Source of the DNA: Anaerolineales bacterium
Lineage (GTDB): Bacteria; Chloroflexota; Anaerolineae; Aggregatilineales; UBA2796
NCBI GenBank assembly: GCA_015075625.1
Contig: JABTTZ010000001.1
Coordinates: forward strand, 1,426,001-1,490,000
Direction of reading: 5' to 3'
DNA length: 64,000 nt
Shown here piece after piece: positions 42,973-51,154 of this stretch (within the stretch, counting starts at the first letter, position 1; each line of letters starts with the position of its first letter). The notes below the pieces were generated by a model. That model did not search any database, was not told where the DNA came from, and saw only the letters and a list, made by a program, of their open reading frames with translations. The translations under genes were made by a program, and so were the position numbers.

Positions 42973-44277
42973 ATGTCTGCTATGAGACACAAACGCTTAT
43001 CTGCTCAGTTAGTGGCTTGGGGCTGGCTCAGCCTCACCATGATTCTATCCGCTTGCGGCGGTGGCGCCCCCCCCCGCACCGATAACCCCACACGCGGAGC
43101 GCTTCCGACCATTATCAGTGTTCCCTTGCGTCTGCGTGGAGAGGTTATCCGCGTGGCAAATGCCGCCCGCGTCGAAATATTGGCGAGTCTGCAAGCCCAC
43201 ACCAGTACGGTGAATCGGATTGACATTGCACCGGACAGCAGTTTGCTGCTGACGATTGACGCTGAGGGGAAAGCCATCGTTTGGGACTTGATGACCTATG
43301 GAGAGCGGCACCGATTCGGTGGGACGGTTATCCGTTACGGGTTTTTCAGCGCCGATGGGACGGTCATCGCGGTGGTGAGAGGGGATCATCAGGTGAGCTT
43401 CGTCGCGGCGCGGGATGGGCGTATCTTGGAAACCTTCCCGGCAGGGGTGGGGGAAGTCACTCGTGCGGCGGTTGATCCAACGCGGACGACGCTTGCCGTT
43501 GGTGGGAACGAGGGGGTGATCACCCTCTGGGATATGGCAACTCATAGGCAAGGGACAGTCATTATGCCCACCGCAGCGGGGAATATCCGCGCCCTTGCCC
43601 TTGCCCCAAACGCAACACGCCTTATCAGCATTGCCAATACCTATCAAAGCACGGGCTCAGATACCCTCTTTATCTACAGTTTTCCAGAAGGAGTAAGTAA
43701 GCCAGAAAAAGCGGGGGCAGCACTTCGGAGTTTTCCGAACCTATCCCCCCAAAATATCGTATTTTCGCCGGATGGAATTCGTTTTGCTGTCGGCTTCCTC
43801 CCCGAAAGCACGGGGACGCCCCTTCCCAATATCTTTCCCCGCCTGCGCCTCTACGATGCGGAAAATGGGATGCTGGTGTTTGACCTGACCGATCCCGATT
43901 TGTTTCCCAATCGGGGCATTGCCTTTTCCCCTGATGGACGAGTGATCGCCGTATTGGGGCAGGGCGATGATGTCTTTCTGTTGGATGCTGCAACAGGGGC
44001 GATAATTGGCAAACTGCCCGGTCACGGCGGCGCAGCGCGTTCGGCAGCCTTTAACCCCACAGGCGATCTATTCCTCTCCACAACCATTCGCCCCAATGTT
44101 GGGGCATATCTTTGGCAGTCGGCAAGTTTTCAAGCGGGGGCGCAAGATTACCCGCGTGGCATCCTTGCCCCGCAAAACAACGGCTTCCTCGTCGGTGTTT
44201 GGTCGGCAGATGGAACGCTGATCGCCCTTGCCGATGGATCGGGCGGGGTGTTTCTTTTGGGTGTGCCAAAACCCTAA
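42973..44277 (+). CDS. WD40-repeat lipoprotein
   Basis: About 434 residues from ATG 42973 (a further ATG at 42982). It has a lipoprotein signal peptide: basic start (MRHKRL), hydrophobic core, lipobox LSACGGG with the lipidated Cys. At least six WD40-type blades follow: STVNRIDIAPDSSLLLTIDA, VTRAAVDPTRTTLAVGGNEG, NIRALALAPNATRLIS, NIVFSPDGIRFAVGFLPE, GIAFSPDGRVIAVLGQGDD and AARSAAFNPTGDLFLSTT. It would form a membrane-tethered propeller that acts as a scaffold or sensor. It precedes comEC by 39 bases and could be co-transcribed with it. GC is back to the window norm here. Confidence 0.88.
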   Translation: MSAMRHKRLSAQLVAWGWLSLTMILSACGGGAPPRTDNPTRGALPTIISVPLRLRGEVIRVANAARVEILASLQAHTSTVNRIDIAPDSSLLLTIDAEGKAIVWDLMTYGERHRFGGTVIRYGFFSADGTVIAVVRGDHQVSFVAARDGRILETFPAGVGEVTRAAVDPTRTTLAVGGNEGVITLWDMATHRQGTVIMPTAAGNIRALALAPNATRLISIANTYQSTGSDTLFIYSFPEGVSKPEKAGAALRSFPNLSPQNIVFSPDGIRFAVGFLPESTGTPLPNIFPRLRLYDAENGMLVFDLTDPDLFPNRGIAFSPDGRVIAVLGQGDDVFLLDAATGAIIGKLPGHGGAARSAAFNPTGDLFLSTTIRPNVGAYLWQSASFQAGAQDYPRGILAPQNNGFLVGVWSADGTLIALADGSGGVFLLGVPKP

Positions 44278-44316
44278 AAACGGTGTAAGGGGGCTGCGAG
44301 TCTAGGGGGTGGGGGC

Positions 44317-46521
44317 ATGACACTCGCCTACATGGTCGGGGCATGGCTGGCAGGGATGGGGTTTGCGGCATGGCGCGGGGCGGATGCTGGCGCATTGCCC
44401 ATCGTGACCTTGATCGGCGGCGTCATTCTCACTCTGAGCGTTCCTGTGAAAGATGGGGAGCGCTGGCTGCGACGGACGGGTTTATGTTTGATCGCCTTTG
44501 GGTTAGGGCTGCTTCGCTTCCAAAGTGGGCAGCCAAGCCGCACCGCTGCACACATCGCCACCCTGAATGAGACCTATGCCGAGATCAGCGGAATCCTCAG
44601 CGATGCGCCCGATGTGCGCGAGGGCGATGTTCGCTTGCGCCTTCGCGTTGAATCGGTTCGGACAGTGCGTGATGCGACCCGCCCGGCTGAGGGGGAGGTG
44701 CTGCTCTACACGGAAAAACCGCTGCCCCCCTCCCCACCCTACCGTTACGGGGATCGCCTTCGCGCCTTTGGGCAACTCAGCACCCCACCCGAATTTGACG
44801 AATTTTCCTACCGCGATTACCTTGCTCAAAGCGGCGTTTTCAGCGTCATGTTTCGGGCGGAGGTGACGGTTATCGGCAGCGGCGCGGGCGATCCATTGCG
44901 TGGCGGCTTGATCGCCCTCCGCGAGAGCGCTCGCGAAACCTTTGCTCGGCTGTTGACAGAACCCTACGCCGGACTGCTCACGGGGCTGGTGACGGGTGAC
45001 GAGACGGGAATTTCCCCCGATGTGCAAGCGGCGTTTCGGCGCACGGGGACATCTCACCTTTTAGCGATCTCTGGCTCAAATGTCGCCGTGATTATCGGTC
45101 TGTTTGGGGCGGTTTTCAGCCGGATTCTACGCCGAAAATGGCAGGTGGCGCTCTTGACTATTGGCGCCGCGCTGCTCTATGCCGCAGCGGTGGGAGGAAG
45201 CGCCTCTGTCGTTCGGGCGGCAATTATGGCATCGTTGGCGATCCTTGCCGGACGTTTTCGGCGCACCTCCGATGGGCTAACCGCTCTCGCTGCTGCTGTG
45301 TGGGTGATCACGCTGCTGACGCCCACCGCCATTTTTGATTATGGCTTGATCCTCAGCGGGCTGGCAACCTTTGCCATTCTTGCCTATGTCCCCTTTATGA
45401 CGCGCCTTACCGAGGCGTTTTTCAAACGCCTTTTCGCCAAAGAGACAGCGCGGGCGGCGGCCCTTGTCCTGACTGATACCGTCCTTCTCACGGCGGCGGT
45501 GCAGATCACTGTTTTGCCTGTTTCGCTCCTCATCTCGGCGGAGTTCACCCCGCTCTCACTGCTGATCAATGCTCTGGTCGCCCCGGCACAGGGGTGGATC
45601 ATGATCCTCGGTGTTATGGCGTTGATGTTGGGGGCAGCCCTCCCCATCTTGGGGCAGATTCCGGCATGGCTGGCGGCTGTTCCGCTGGCATATACATGGG
45701 CAGTGATCCGCGCCGGAGCGTCCCTTGCCGAACCCACCACGATTCCCTTCAACCGCGACGCTGTGATCGGTTATTACCTCCTTTTATTTGTGGCGACAGC
45801 CGTCCTGAGCAAATCGCCCATCCTTCGTAAGCGGCTTTGGGGGTGGGTAGAGCGGCACGCCGCCGCCCCCACCGTGATTCTTGCCGGGGCGGGGCTGTCG
45901 CTGCTGTTGGTGGTGACGATCCGGGCGCGCCCTGACGGACTCCTTCATCTCTGGCTGATTCCGGGCGGCGGGGTGATTATTGGGACGCCTGATGGGGCGC
46001 ATCTAGCGATTGACGCTGGAGACAGCCCTAACCGTTTGTTGACCGTTCTTGGGGAGCAGCTTCCTTTTCAGAAAACGCGCCTCGATGGACTCATCCTCAC
46101 CGCGCTGACAACGCGGGAAAACGCCGCCCTGCCCGATCTGCTCAGGCGTTACCGTGTAGGCGTAGTGATTCTCACCGCGCCCACCGACGATGAGGAAACA
46201 GGGCTGCGGGAGATCGTCCTCGCCACAGCAGATCAGAGTGTTGCGCTTGAAGATGCTGCTCACCTTGATCTTGGGTCGGGTGTCACCTTAGCCCGTGATG
46301 GGGCGTTATGGGTGCTGCGCTATGGGCGGCTCTACCTGACGATTAGCCCTGACGGGCGACTGACCACCCCAGATGGCGAAGTGATCCTCGCCGCCGAACG
46401 GATCAGCGCCCGTCCAGAGTCACCGCCAAAGGACGGGCGCTACTATGCCACGAATCGGCACGGACTGATCGATTTACGCACCGACGGCGCGACGTTGTGG
46501 GTCAGAACGCAGTACCCCTAA
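44317..46521 (+). CDS. comEC: ComEC/Rec2-family DNA-uptake channel with degenerate nuclease-like domain
   Basis: 734 residues. Membrane helices and an OB-like DUF4131 region (about 1-210, TYAEISGILSDAPDVREGDV, FDEFSYRDYLAQSGVFSVMF) precede the Competence domain, which has LLTGLVTGDETGISPDVQAAFRRTGTSHLLAISGSNVAV-type sequence (quoted in parts) and many helices. The C-terminal about 200 residues follow the metallo-beta-lactamase-like fold of ComEC (HLWLIPGGGVIIGTPDGAHL, AIDAGDSPNRLL). The metal motif HxHxDH is absent (LILTALTTRENAALPDLL), so the proposed nuclease activity is probably lost. The channel moves single-stranded DNA into the cytoplasm in natural transformation. Confidence 0.9.
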   Translation: MTLAYMVGAWLAGMGFAAWRGADAGALPIVTLIGGVILTLSVPVKDGERWLRRTGLCLIAFGLGLLRFQSGQPSRTAAHIATLNETYAEISGILSDAPDVREGDVRLRLRVESVRTVRDATRPAEGEVLLYTEKPLPPSPPYRYGDRLRAFGQLSTPPEFDEFSYRDYLAQSGVFSVMFRAEVTVIGSGAGDPLRGGLIALRESARETFARLLTEPYAGLLTGLVTGDETGISPDVQAAFRRTGTSHLLAISGSNVAVIIGLFGAVFSRILRRKWQVALLTIGAALLYAAAVGGSASVVRAAIMASLAILAGRFRRTSDGLTALAAAVWVITLLTPTAIFDYGLILSGLATFAILAYVPFMTRLTEAFFKRLFAKETARAAALVLTDTVLLTAAVQITVLPVSLLISAEFTPLSLLINALVAPAQGWIMILGVMALMLGAALPILGQIPAWLAAVPLAYTWAVIRAGASLAEPTTIPFNRDAVIGYYLLLFVATAVLSKSPILRKRLWGWVERHAAAPTVILAGAGLSLLLVVTIRARPDGLLHLWLIPGGGVIIGTPDGAHLAIDAGDSPNRLLTVLGEQLPFQKTRLDGLILTALTTRENAALPDLLRRYRVGVVILTAPTDDEETGLREIVLATADQSVALEDAAHLDLGSGVTLARDGALWVLRYGRLYLTISPDGRLTTPDGEVILAAERISARPESPPKDGRYYATNRHGLIDLRTDGATLWVRTQYP

Positions 46522-46780
46522 CCCCTCGCGCTGCTGTAACCACAATCAAGAGCGTCGGCGTCAGCAACGCATGGACGGCGAAACGTCCAACGCTCAACAT
46601 ACGCAGCGCTCCTCCAATGCCCAGTGTGTTTCCTAAAACAATCACTGCATTGTCATAGACAAGCGCCGCCGCAATGATCCCAATGAGGGCAAGCCCTAGC
46701 GAGGGGCGGCGGCTGTAGAGGCGAAACGCCCAGATCGCGATGATCACATGAAACACGGCAAGCAGGGGGTGGACCAGCAT
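46502..46780 (-). CDS. Small membrane protein, unknown function
   Basis: 92 residues with three hydrophobic helices (AVFHVIIAIWAFRLY, LALIGIIAAALVYDNAVIVLG, LLTPTLLIVVTAARG). It overlaps the 3' end of comEC by 20 bases on the opposite strand and lies 45 bases downstream of hemC in the same direction, so it may be the last gene of the tetrapyrrole operon. I recognise no family. The helix with YDNAV resembles some membrane phospholipid-related proteins, but not enough for a call. Confidence 0.55.
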   Translation of the reverse strand: MLVHPLLAVFHVIIAIWAFRLYSRRPSLGLALIGIIAAALVYDNAVIVLGNTLGIGGALRMLSVGRFAVHALLTPTLLIVVTAARGVRGTAF

Positions 46781-46825
46781 CGCGGTGGACTAAATCGCCG
46801 TCAATGTTCACTGAGATACGGGCGA

Positions 46826-47749
46826 TCACGCTAACAAGCCCCGCGCCCCTTGCTTTAGGGCATCTTCGGCAAGGCGTTCGCCCAAAAGGTGCGGGGGGAT
46901 TGTCTGTGGGGCATCCCCCCTCACTGTGATTGATTCCGTCCCATCGCGCCGAAGAACGCGCCCGATCAAGTGCAATGCTGCGCCTTCGACCCTTGCCAAA
47001 GCCGCGACGGGAAGGCTGCACCCCGCCTCTAGGGTCTGTAAAAAGGCGCGTTCCGCCTCGACTGCCATGCGCGTTTCGGCGTCGTTCAGGGGGCGCAGCA
47101 GCCCCTCGATGAGACGATCTTTGCTCCGACACTGGATGGCGAGCGCCCCCTGCCCCGGCGCGGGGAGCATGAGCGGTGGGGGCAGTATTTCGGTGATCTG
47201 AACACCCTCGCCCAAGCGCTCCAAACCTGCCACGGCGAGAAGAATACCATCGTAAGGGCTGCCTTCTGCCCGCAGTTTTTCAATCCGTGTGGGGACGTTC
47301 CCCCGAATAGAAATGATGCGCAGATCAGGGCGGAGGCTCAGCAGTTGCGCGGCACGGCGTGGGCTGCTTGTGCCGAGTGTCGCCCCCAAGGGGAGGTTGG
47401 CTAGGGGCTGCCCCGTGCGGCTGATAAGACAGTCATAAGGGGAGGCGCGGCGCGGCACAGCGGCGATGATCACCTCAGGTGGCATGAGGGTGGGAAGGTC
47501 TTTCAGGCTGTGGACGGCAAGGTCAATCACGCCCTCCCGCAGCGCCGCTTCGATCTCACCCGTAAATAATCCTTTTCCACCCACTTCAGGGAGAGGGGTA
47601 TCCCTCTCTTGATCCCCGCGTGTGGTGATCTGGAAGGTGGTTATCGGGCGTTCGGGGTAAAGGGCGCGGAAGGCAGCGGCGACGGACTCCGCTTGCGTCA
47701 CAGCAAGGGCGCTCCCCCGCGTCCCGATGCGGATCGGTATAGCGCTCAC
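46826..47749 (-). CDS. hemC: Porphobilinogen deaminase (hydroxymethylbilane synthase)
   Basis: 307 residues from a GTG at 47749 that overlaps the hemA stop (GTGA). The longer frame to 47875 lies inside hemA and is rejected. Landmarks are IRIGTRGSALAVTQA, TRGDQERDTPLPEVGGKGLF, VHSLKDLPTLMP, GTSSPRRAAQLL and RGNVPTRIEKL. The dipyrromethane-cofactor Cys lies in LEAGCSLPVAAL. It condenses four porphobilinogens into hydroxymethylbilane. Length is normal. It is translationally coupled to hemA, so 5-aminolevulinate supply and chain assembly are co-expressed with the siroheme branch enzymes upstream. hemB and hemD are not in the window. Confidence 0.96.
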   Translation of the reverse strand: MSAIPIRIGTRGSALAVTQAESVAAAFRALYPERPITTFQITTRGDQERDTPLPEVGGKGLFTGEIEAALREGVIDLAVHSLKDLPTLMPPEVIIAAVPRRASPYDCLISRTGQPLANLPLGATLGTSSPRRAAQLLSLRPDLRIISIRGNVPTRIEKLRAEGSPYDGILLAVAGLERLGEGVQITEILPPPLMLPAPGQGALAIQCRSKDRLIEGLLRPLNDAETRMAVEAERAFLQTLEAGCSLPVAALARVEGAALHLIGRVLRRDGTESITVRGDAPQTIPPHLLGERLAEDALKQGARGLLA

Positions 47750-48972
47750 CCCGCCCGCACCCCTGCCTTCAAGTCGTAAATCAGGCGATGAATCAGTTTG
47801 TTTGTCAGGCGGCGGCTCAGCCATTCCATTGCCCGCCAATCCCTCCCCCACAGGGCAGGAAACTGCCACCCCCACTGCCCCAAGAGATGTAGCGTCGCTG
47901 CTTGACGGAGTACGGCAGCATGGGACTGCACACTGCGAATGGCGGGGATGGCTGCACGCTCGATGTGCCAGCGGAGAAATGCTTCAACTTCTTGGCTAAG
48001 AATTGCCTCAGCGTGGGGGATGGCGCGGCGGCGTTCAACATCTTGTGCCTCGGCAAGGCGATGCAAATCATCTAGGTTGTAGAGGTGCTGCCCCCGAAGA
48101 TCGCCCACCGCTGGATCAACGTTGCGAGGCACACCTAAATCGACAATCAGGCGCGGAATGGCGGAAGTCATATGATGAGGCACTAACATGGGCGTCTCGC
48201 CACTGGATGCGGTGATCACAAGATTCGCCTCAGCAAAAGCAGCCGAGAGTTCCGTGAGGGGAATGAGCCTTGCCCCAAACGCCGCTGCCAGCGATTCGGC
48301 GTTGGCGGGGGTGCGGTTGGCAATGATCACCCGCCGAACGCCTCGCCCCTTTAGGGCTGCCAGCGCCGAACGTGCCATTGCCCCTGCCCCAATGACCAAT
48401 GCCGTGAGATCGGCCGCCGGACGCCCCAAAAGCGCCTCTCCCTGCCGAATGGCAAGCCCACTGAGCGAACGCCCCCCTATGCTGAGCGTTGTCTCGTGGC
48501 GGATGCGCTTGCCCGCGTGGATGGCTCGTTGAAGAAAGGTTGCCAAGACTGCCCCAACACTGCCTGCCTGTCGCGCCCGTTCGTAGGTGAGGACGATTTG
48601 CCGCAAAATTTCCCCTTCCCCCAAAAGCTGCGAATCGAGTCCGCCAGCGACACCCATACCGTGCCGTACTGCCGCATCCCCTCTATAGGTATACCCCGAT
48701 TCCTGCCATTCCACCGCTGTTAATCGCGTGTGGGTGAGGATGAGGCTGCGGAGGGTGTCCTCCCCAACGGTGGGATCACCAACGGCATAGAGTTCCGTCC
48801 GGTTGCAGGTGGCAAGGATGGCGAGTTGCGCCACCCCGGAAAGTCCCCCGTTTGCAGCGGCGCTCAGAAATTGCTCTTGCGTGGCGGGGGAAAGCGCTGC
48901 CCGTTCGCGCCGCGCCACGTCCGCCCGATGATGGCTGATGCCAATGACAAAGAGGTTTTCCCTGTTGCTCAC
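47746..48972 (-). CDS. hemA: Glutamyl-tRNA reductase
   Basis: 408 residues from a GTG at 48972 that overlaps the SUMT stop. The catalytic Cys56 is in ATCNRTELY. It also has GISHHRADVARRE, GGLDSQLLGEGEILRQI, the NADPH-binding LVIGAGAMARSALAAL and a C-terminal dimerisation helix (about 310-408). It reduces glutamyl-tRNA to glutamate-1-semialdehyde, the first step of C5-pathway tetrapyrrole synthesis. Its place between SUMT and hemC links total tetrapyrrole supply to siroheme demand for sulfite reduction. Feedback control by haem is common in the family but not visible in the sequence. Confidence 0.96.
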   Translation of the reverse strand: MSNRENLFVIGISHHRADVARRERAALSPATQEQFLSAAANGGLSGVAQLAILATCNRTELYAVGDPTVGEDTLRSLILTHTRLTAVEWQESGYTYRGDAAVRHGMGVAGGLDSQLLGEGEILRQIVLTYERARQAGSVGAVLATFLQRAIHAGKRIRHETTLSIGGRSLSGLAIRQGEALLGRPAADLTALVIGAGAMARSALAALKGRGVRRVIIANRTPANAESLAAAFGARLIPLTELSAAFAEANLVITASSGETPMLVPHHMTSAIPRLIVDLGVPRNVDPAVGDLRGQHLYNLDDLHRLAEAQDVERRRAIPHAEAILSQEVEAFLRWHIERAAIPAIRSVQSHAAVLRQAATLHLLGQWGWQFPALWGRDWRAMEWLSRRLTNKLIHRLIYDLKAGVRAG

Positions 48973-49748
48973 TGCTCATCCTTCCCAAACCATGCCAGCG
49001 CCTCACGAAGTCCGACCACCGCACCGATCACCGTGATCGCCGGAGGTTTAAACCCAGCCACCCCCACCGCTTCCGCCAGCGTCGCCACCGTCCCACCCAC
49101 CACGCGCTGATCGGGCGTTGTTCCCTGTTCGATGCACAGGGCGGGCGTCTCCGCCTCCAACCCGGCGGCGATCAGACGACTCAAGATTGCTTCTAGGTTC
49201 AGCAGCCCCATCAATAAAACCAGCGTCCCCATCCGCGCCGCCCCAACCAGCGCCGGAAAATCGATCCCACTCACCTCTTTAGCGGGGTCTTCATGTCCGG
49301 CAAAGACAGTGAACGCGGTGACCATCCCCCGCTGTGTGACCGGGACTCCAGCATAGGCGGGGACAGCAACCGCGCTGCTCACCCCCGGCACAATCAGGCA
49401 AGGGATTCCCGCCTCGCGGCACGCCAACGCTTCTTCCCCGCCGCGCCCAAAGACAAACGGATCGCCACCCTTCAGCCGGACGACGCTCTTGCCCGCCTGT
49501 GCTTTTTCGATGATGAGCGCATTGATTCCCTCTTGGCTAATCGCTTGTTTGGGGCGTTCGGAGACTTTGCCCACATCGATCCGTTCCGCGTCGGGGCGCA
49601 CTTCATCCAACAAGGCGTGCGGAATCAGCCGGTCATAGAGAATCACCTCGGCGGAGCGAAGAAGGGCGAGACCTTTCACCGTGATTAAACCGGGATCGCC
49701 GGGACCTGCCCCAATGAGGTAGACCGTGCCGGGGACTGCGTGAGTCAT
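48969..49748 (-). CDS. cobA: Uroporphyrinogen-III C-methyltransferase (SUMT)
   Basis: About 259 residues from the ATG at 49748 (MTHAVPGTVYLIGAGPGDPG), which overlaps the chelatase stop as ATGA; the frame further upstream lies in that gene. SUMT landmarks are present: LIGAGPGDPGLITVKGL, VILYDRLI, VRLKGGDPFVFGRGGEE, YAGVPVTQRG, VLLMGL and CIEQGTTPDQR. It adds two methyl groups to uroporphyrinogen III to give precorrin-2 for siroheme or cobalamin. There is no fused CysG-type dehydrogenase, and no separate precorrin-2 dehydrogenase is seen nearby. Confidence 0.96.
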   Translation of the reverse strand: MTHAVPGTVYLIGAGPGDPGLITVKGLALLRSAEVILYDRLIPHALLDEVRPDAERIDVGKVSERPKQAISQEGINALIIEKAQAGKSVVRLKGGDPFVFGRGGEEALACREAGIPCLIVPGVSSAVAVPAYAGVPVTQRGMVTAFTVFAGHEDPAKEVSGIDFPALVGAARMGTLVLLMGLLNLEAILSRLIAAGLEAETPALCIEQGTTPDQRVVGGTVATLAEAVGVAGFKPPAITVIGAVVGLREALAWFGKDEQ

Positions 49749-51094
49749 AGTGCTTCCTGTGTGGTAGAGAGTACGGCGTTTGCTTCGCTTAACCAGACAT
49801 TGCACGGCTCGGCACAGGGAATCGCGCCTAGCTCCCCGTTGAACCATGTTGGACGGCGCACACAGCGCCCACAGACTGAGGCGACAATCTCCCCTTGTCT
49901 GGCATGGGACATTTCCGCCAGCCCTCGAAACATCCCCGTTTGGCGGGCGATGGCTGCCCCAAACGACCCCGCCCGAAACGTCCCATCCCGCCCCGCCGCC
50001 CAATCCGCGACGACGCCTGGGTAAATCGTCTCTACAACGGCGGGAAGATCGGCAAGGCTGCTTAGGGGAACGTGCCACCCACGCGGTAGATCAGCCGCCG
50101 TTGGGAGGGGACGAAAGCGCGACTGCGGTTGACGAAGGCGTGTCCGCAAGGCATCGGGGGTGGTGATTATTTCGGCTAAGGCGTTGTTTTGCCCATCTTT
50201 GGCGAAAACCCCCTCCGTGCTGGAGAGGATCAGATCGCCTAGTGGGAGGACGCCCGCCGCTTCTACCGCCTTGATCAAGGCATTGCCGCCAGCCTGCGGA
50301 AACCCGCACCAAAAGCCTGCTGAGGAAGGCGTTTTTAGCGCTGCACCCCCCGCCACCGCCAGATCGAGGATGATCTCAACGAGGGACTCACCCGTTCCAA
50401 CAGGATCGGTGTAGATCAGCCGCCGCCCGTTGATCAGCCCCTCCCGCTGACCTCGTTCAAGCCCAAGCCGCGCCGGAACATCCAGCGCCGCATGGGATCC
50501 TTCGGCAAGGAAGAAGGGGACGGCAATCAGCGTTGGCGATGCGGTCAGGGTGTACACATCGGGGATGCTCGGTGCGTCGTCCAAAAAGACAGCGACGACC
50601 TCCGCTGCGATAGAGAGCGCCCGCAGCGCCGCCGCCTGATCTTCTGTCGCTCGGCGGCTCGCCGGATCGCGGCGGGTGCTGTGACCGATCACGGCAATGG
50701 CGATCTGATCCGGTGGGACATTCGCCCGCCGTATCCCGCTCAGGGCGCGTTCGCGGACGATAGTTCCTAAGGTGGGGTGAGCGCTCAGTGGTTTGGCATA
50801 GCGAATGAGACGACCATCGCGTTTTGTCAGCGCCCCGTGCAGCCCCATTTCGGCGGGGATCACCGTTTTTGTGAAGTAGCCCCGTGCGGTGAACAGAGGG
50901 ATCACGGTGATATCGGTGGCGGTGAGTGAGGCAAATACAGCGTGAAACGAAGGCGATTCTTTCCAAAACGCTGCTGTCACCTCGTCAGCCGCGCCCCGCA
51001 CACGGATCGCATCCACCGCCCGCCAGATGACACCCGCCGTCTCTGCGCTGATGTGTGATCCATGCCCTGCCAGAATCAATGCCGTCTTGGTCAT
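49745..51094 (-). CDS. Two-domain CbiX-like sirohydrochlorin chelatase with C-terminal iron-sulfur-type domain (DR2241-like)
   Basis: 449 residues. Residues about 1-255 hold two tandem chelatase domains: the first starts ALILAGHGSH (His ligand), the second has IAVIGHSTRRDPASR and FFLAEGSHAALDVP. Residues about 256-449 match the DR2241-type extension: a cysteine in GFWCGFPQAGGN, then C-x2-C in SVCGRCVRR and C-x3-C in IPCAEPCNVWLS, suitable for a 4Fe-4S cluster. The enzyme would insert Fe (siroheme) or Co into sirohydrochlorin. Being next to SUMT and sulfite reductase argues for iron. The cluster might sense redox or donate electrons for the missing oxidation step, but this is speculative. Confidence 0.88.
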   Translation of the reverse strand: MTKTALILAGHGSHISAETAGVIWRAVDAIRVRGAADEVTAAFWKESPSFHAVFASLTATDITVIPLFTARGYFTKTVIPAEMGLHGALTKRDGRLIRYAKPLSAHPTLGTIVRERALSGIRRANVPPDQIAIAVIGHSTRRDPASRRATEDQAAALRALSIAAEVVAVFLDDAPSIPDVYTLTASPTLIAVPFFLAEGSHAALDVPARLGLERGQREGLINGRRLIYTDPVGTGESLVEIILDLAVAGGAALKTPSSAGFWCGFPQAGGNALIKAVEAAGVLPLGDLILSSTEGVFAKDGQNNALAEIITTPDALRTRLRQPQSRFRPLPTAADLPRGWHVPLSSLADLPAVVETIYPGVVADWAAGRDGTFRAGSFGAAIARQTGMFRGLAEMSHARQGEIVASVCGRCVRRPTWFNGELGAIPCAEPCNVWLSEANAVLSTTQEAL

Positions 51095-51154
51095 ATCGCC
51101 CTTAAGGATAGCCCCCTCTCGCCGCGTGCGGGGGCGAGAGGGGAATCGTGCTTC

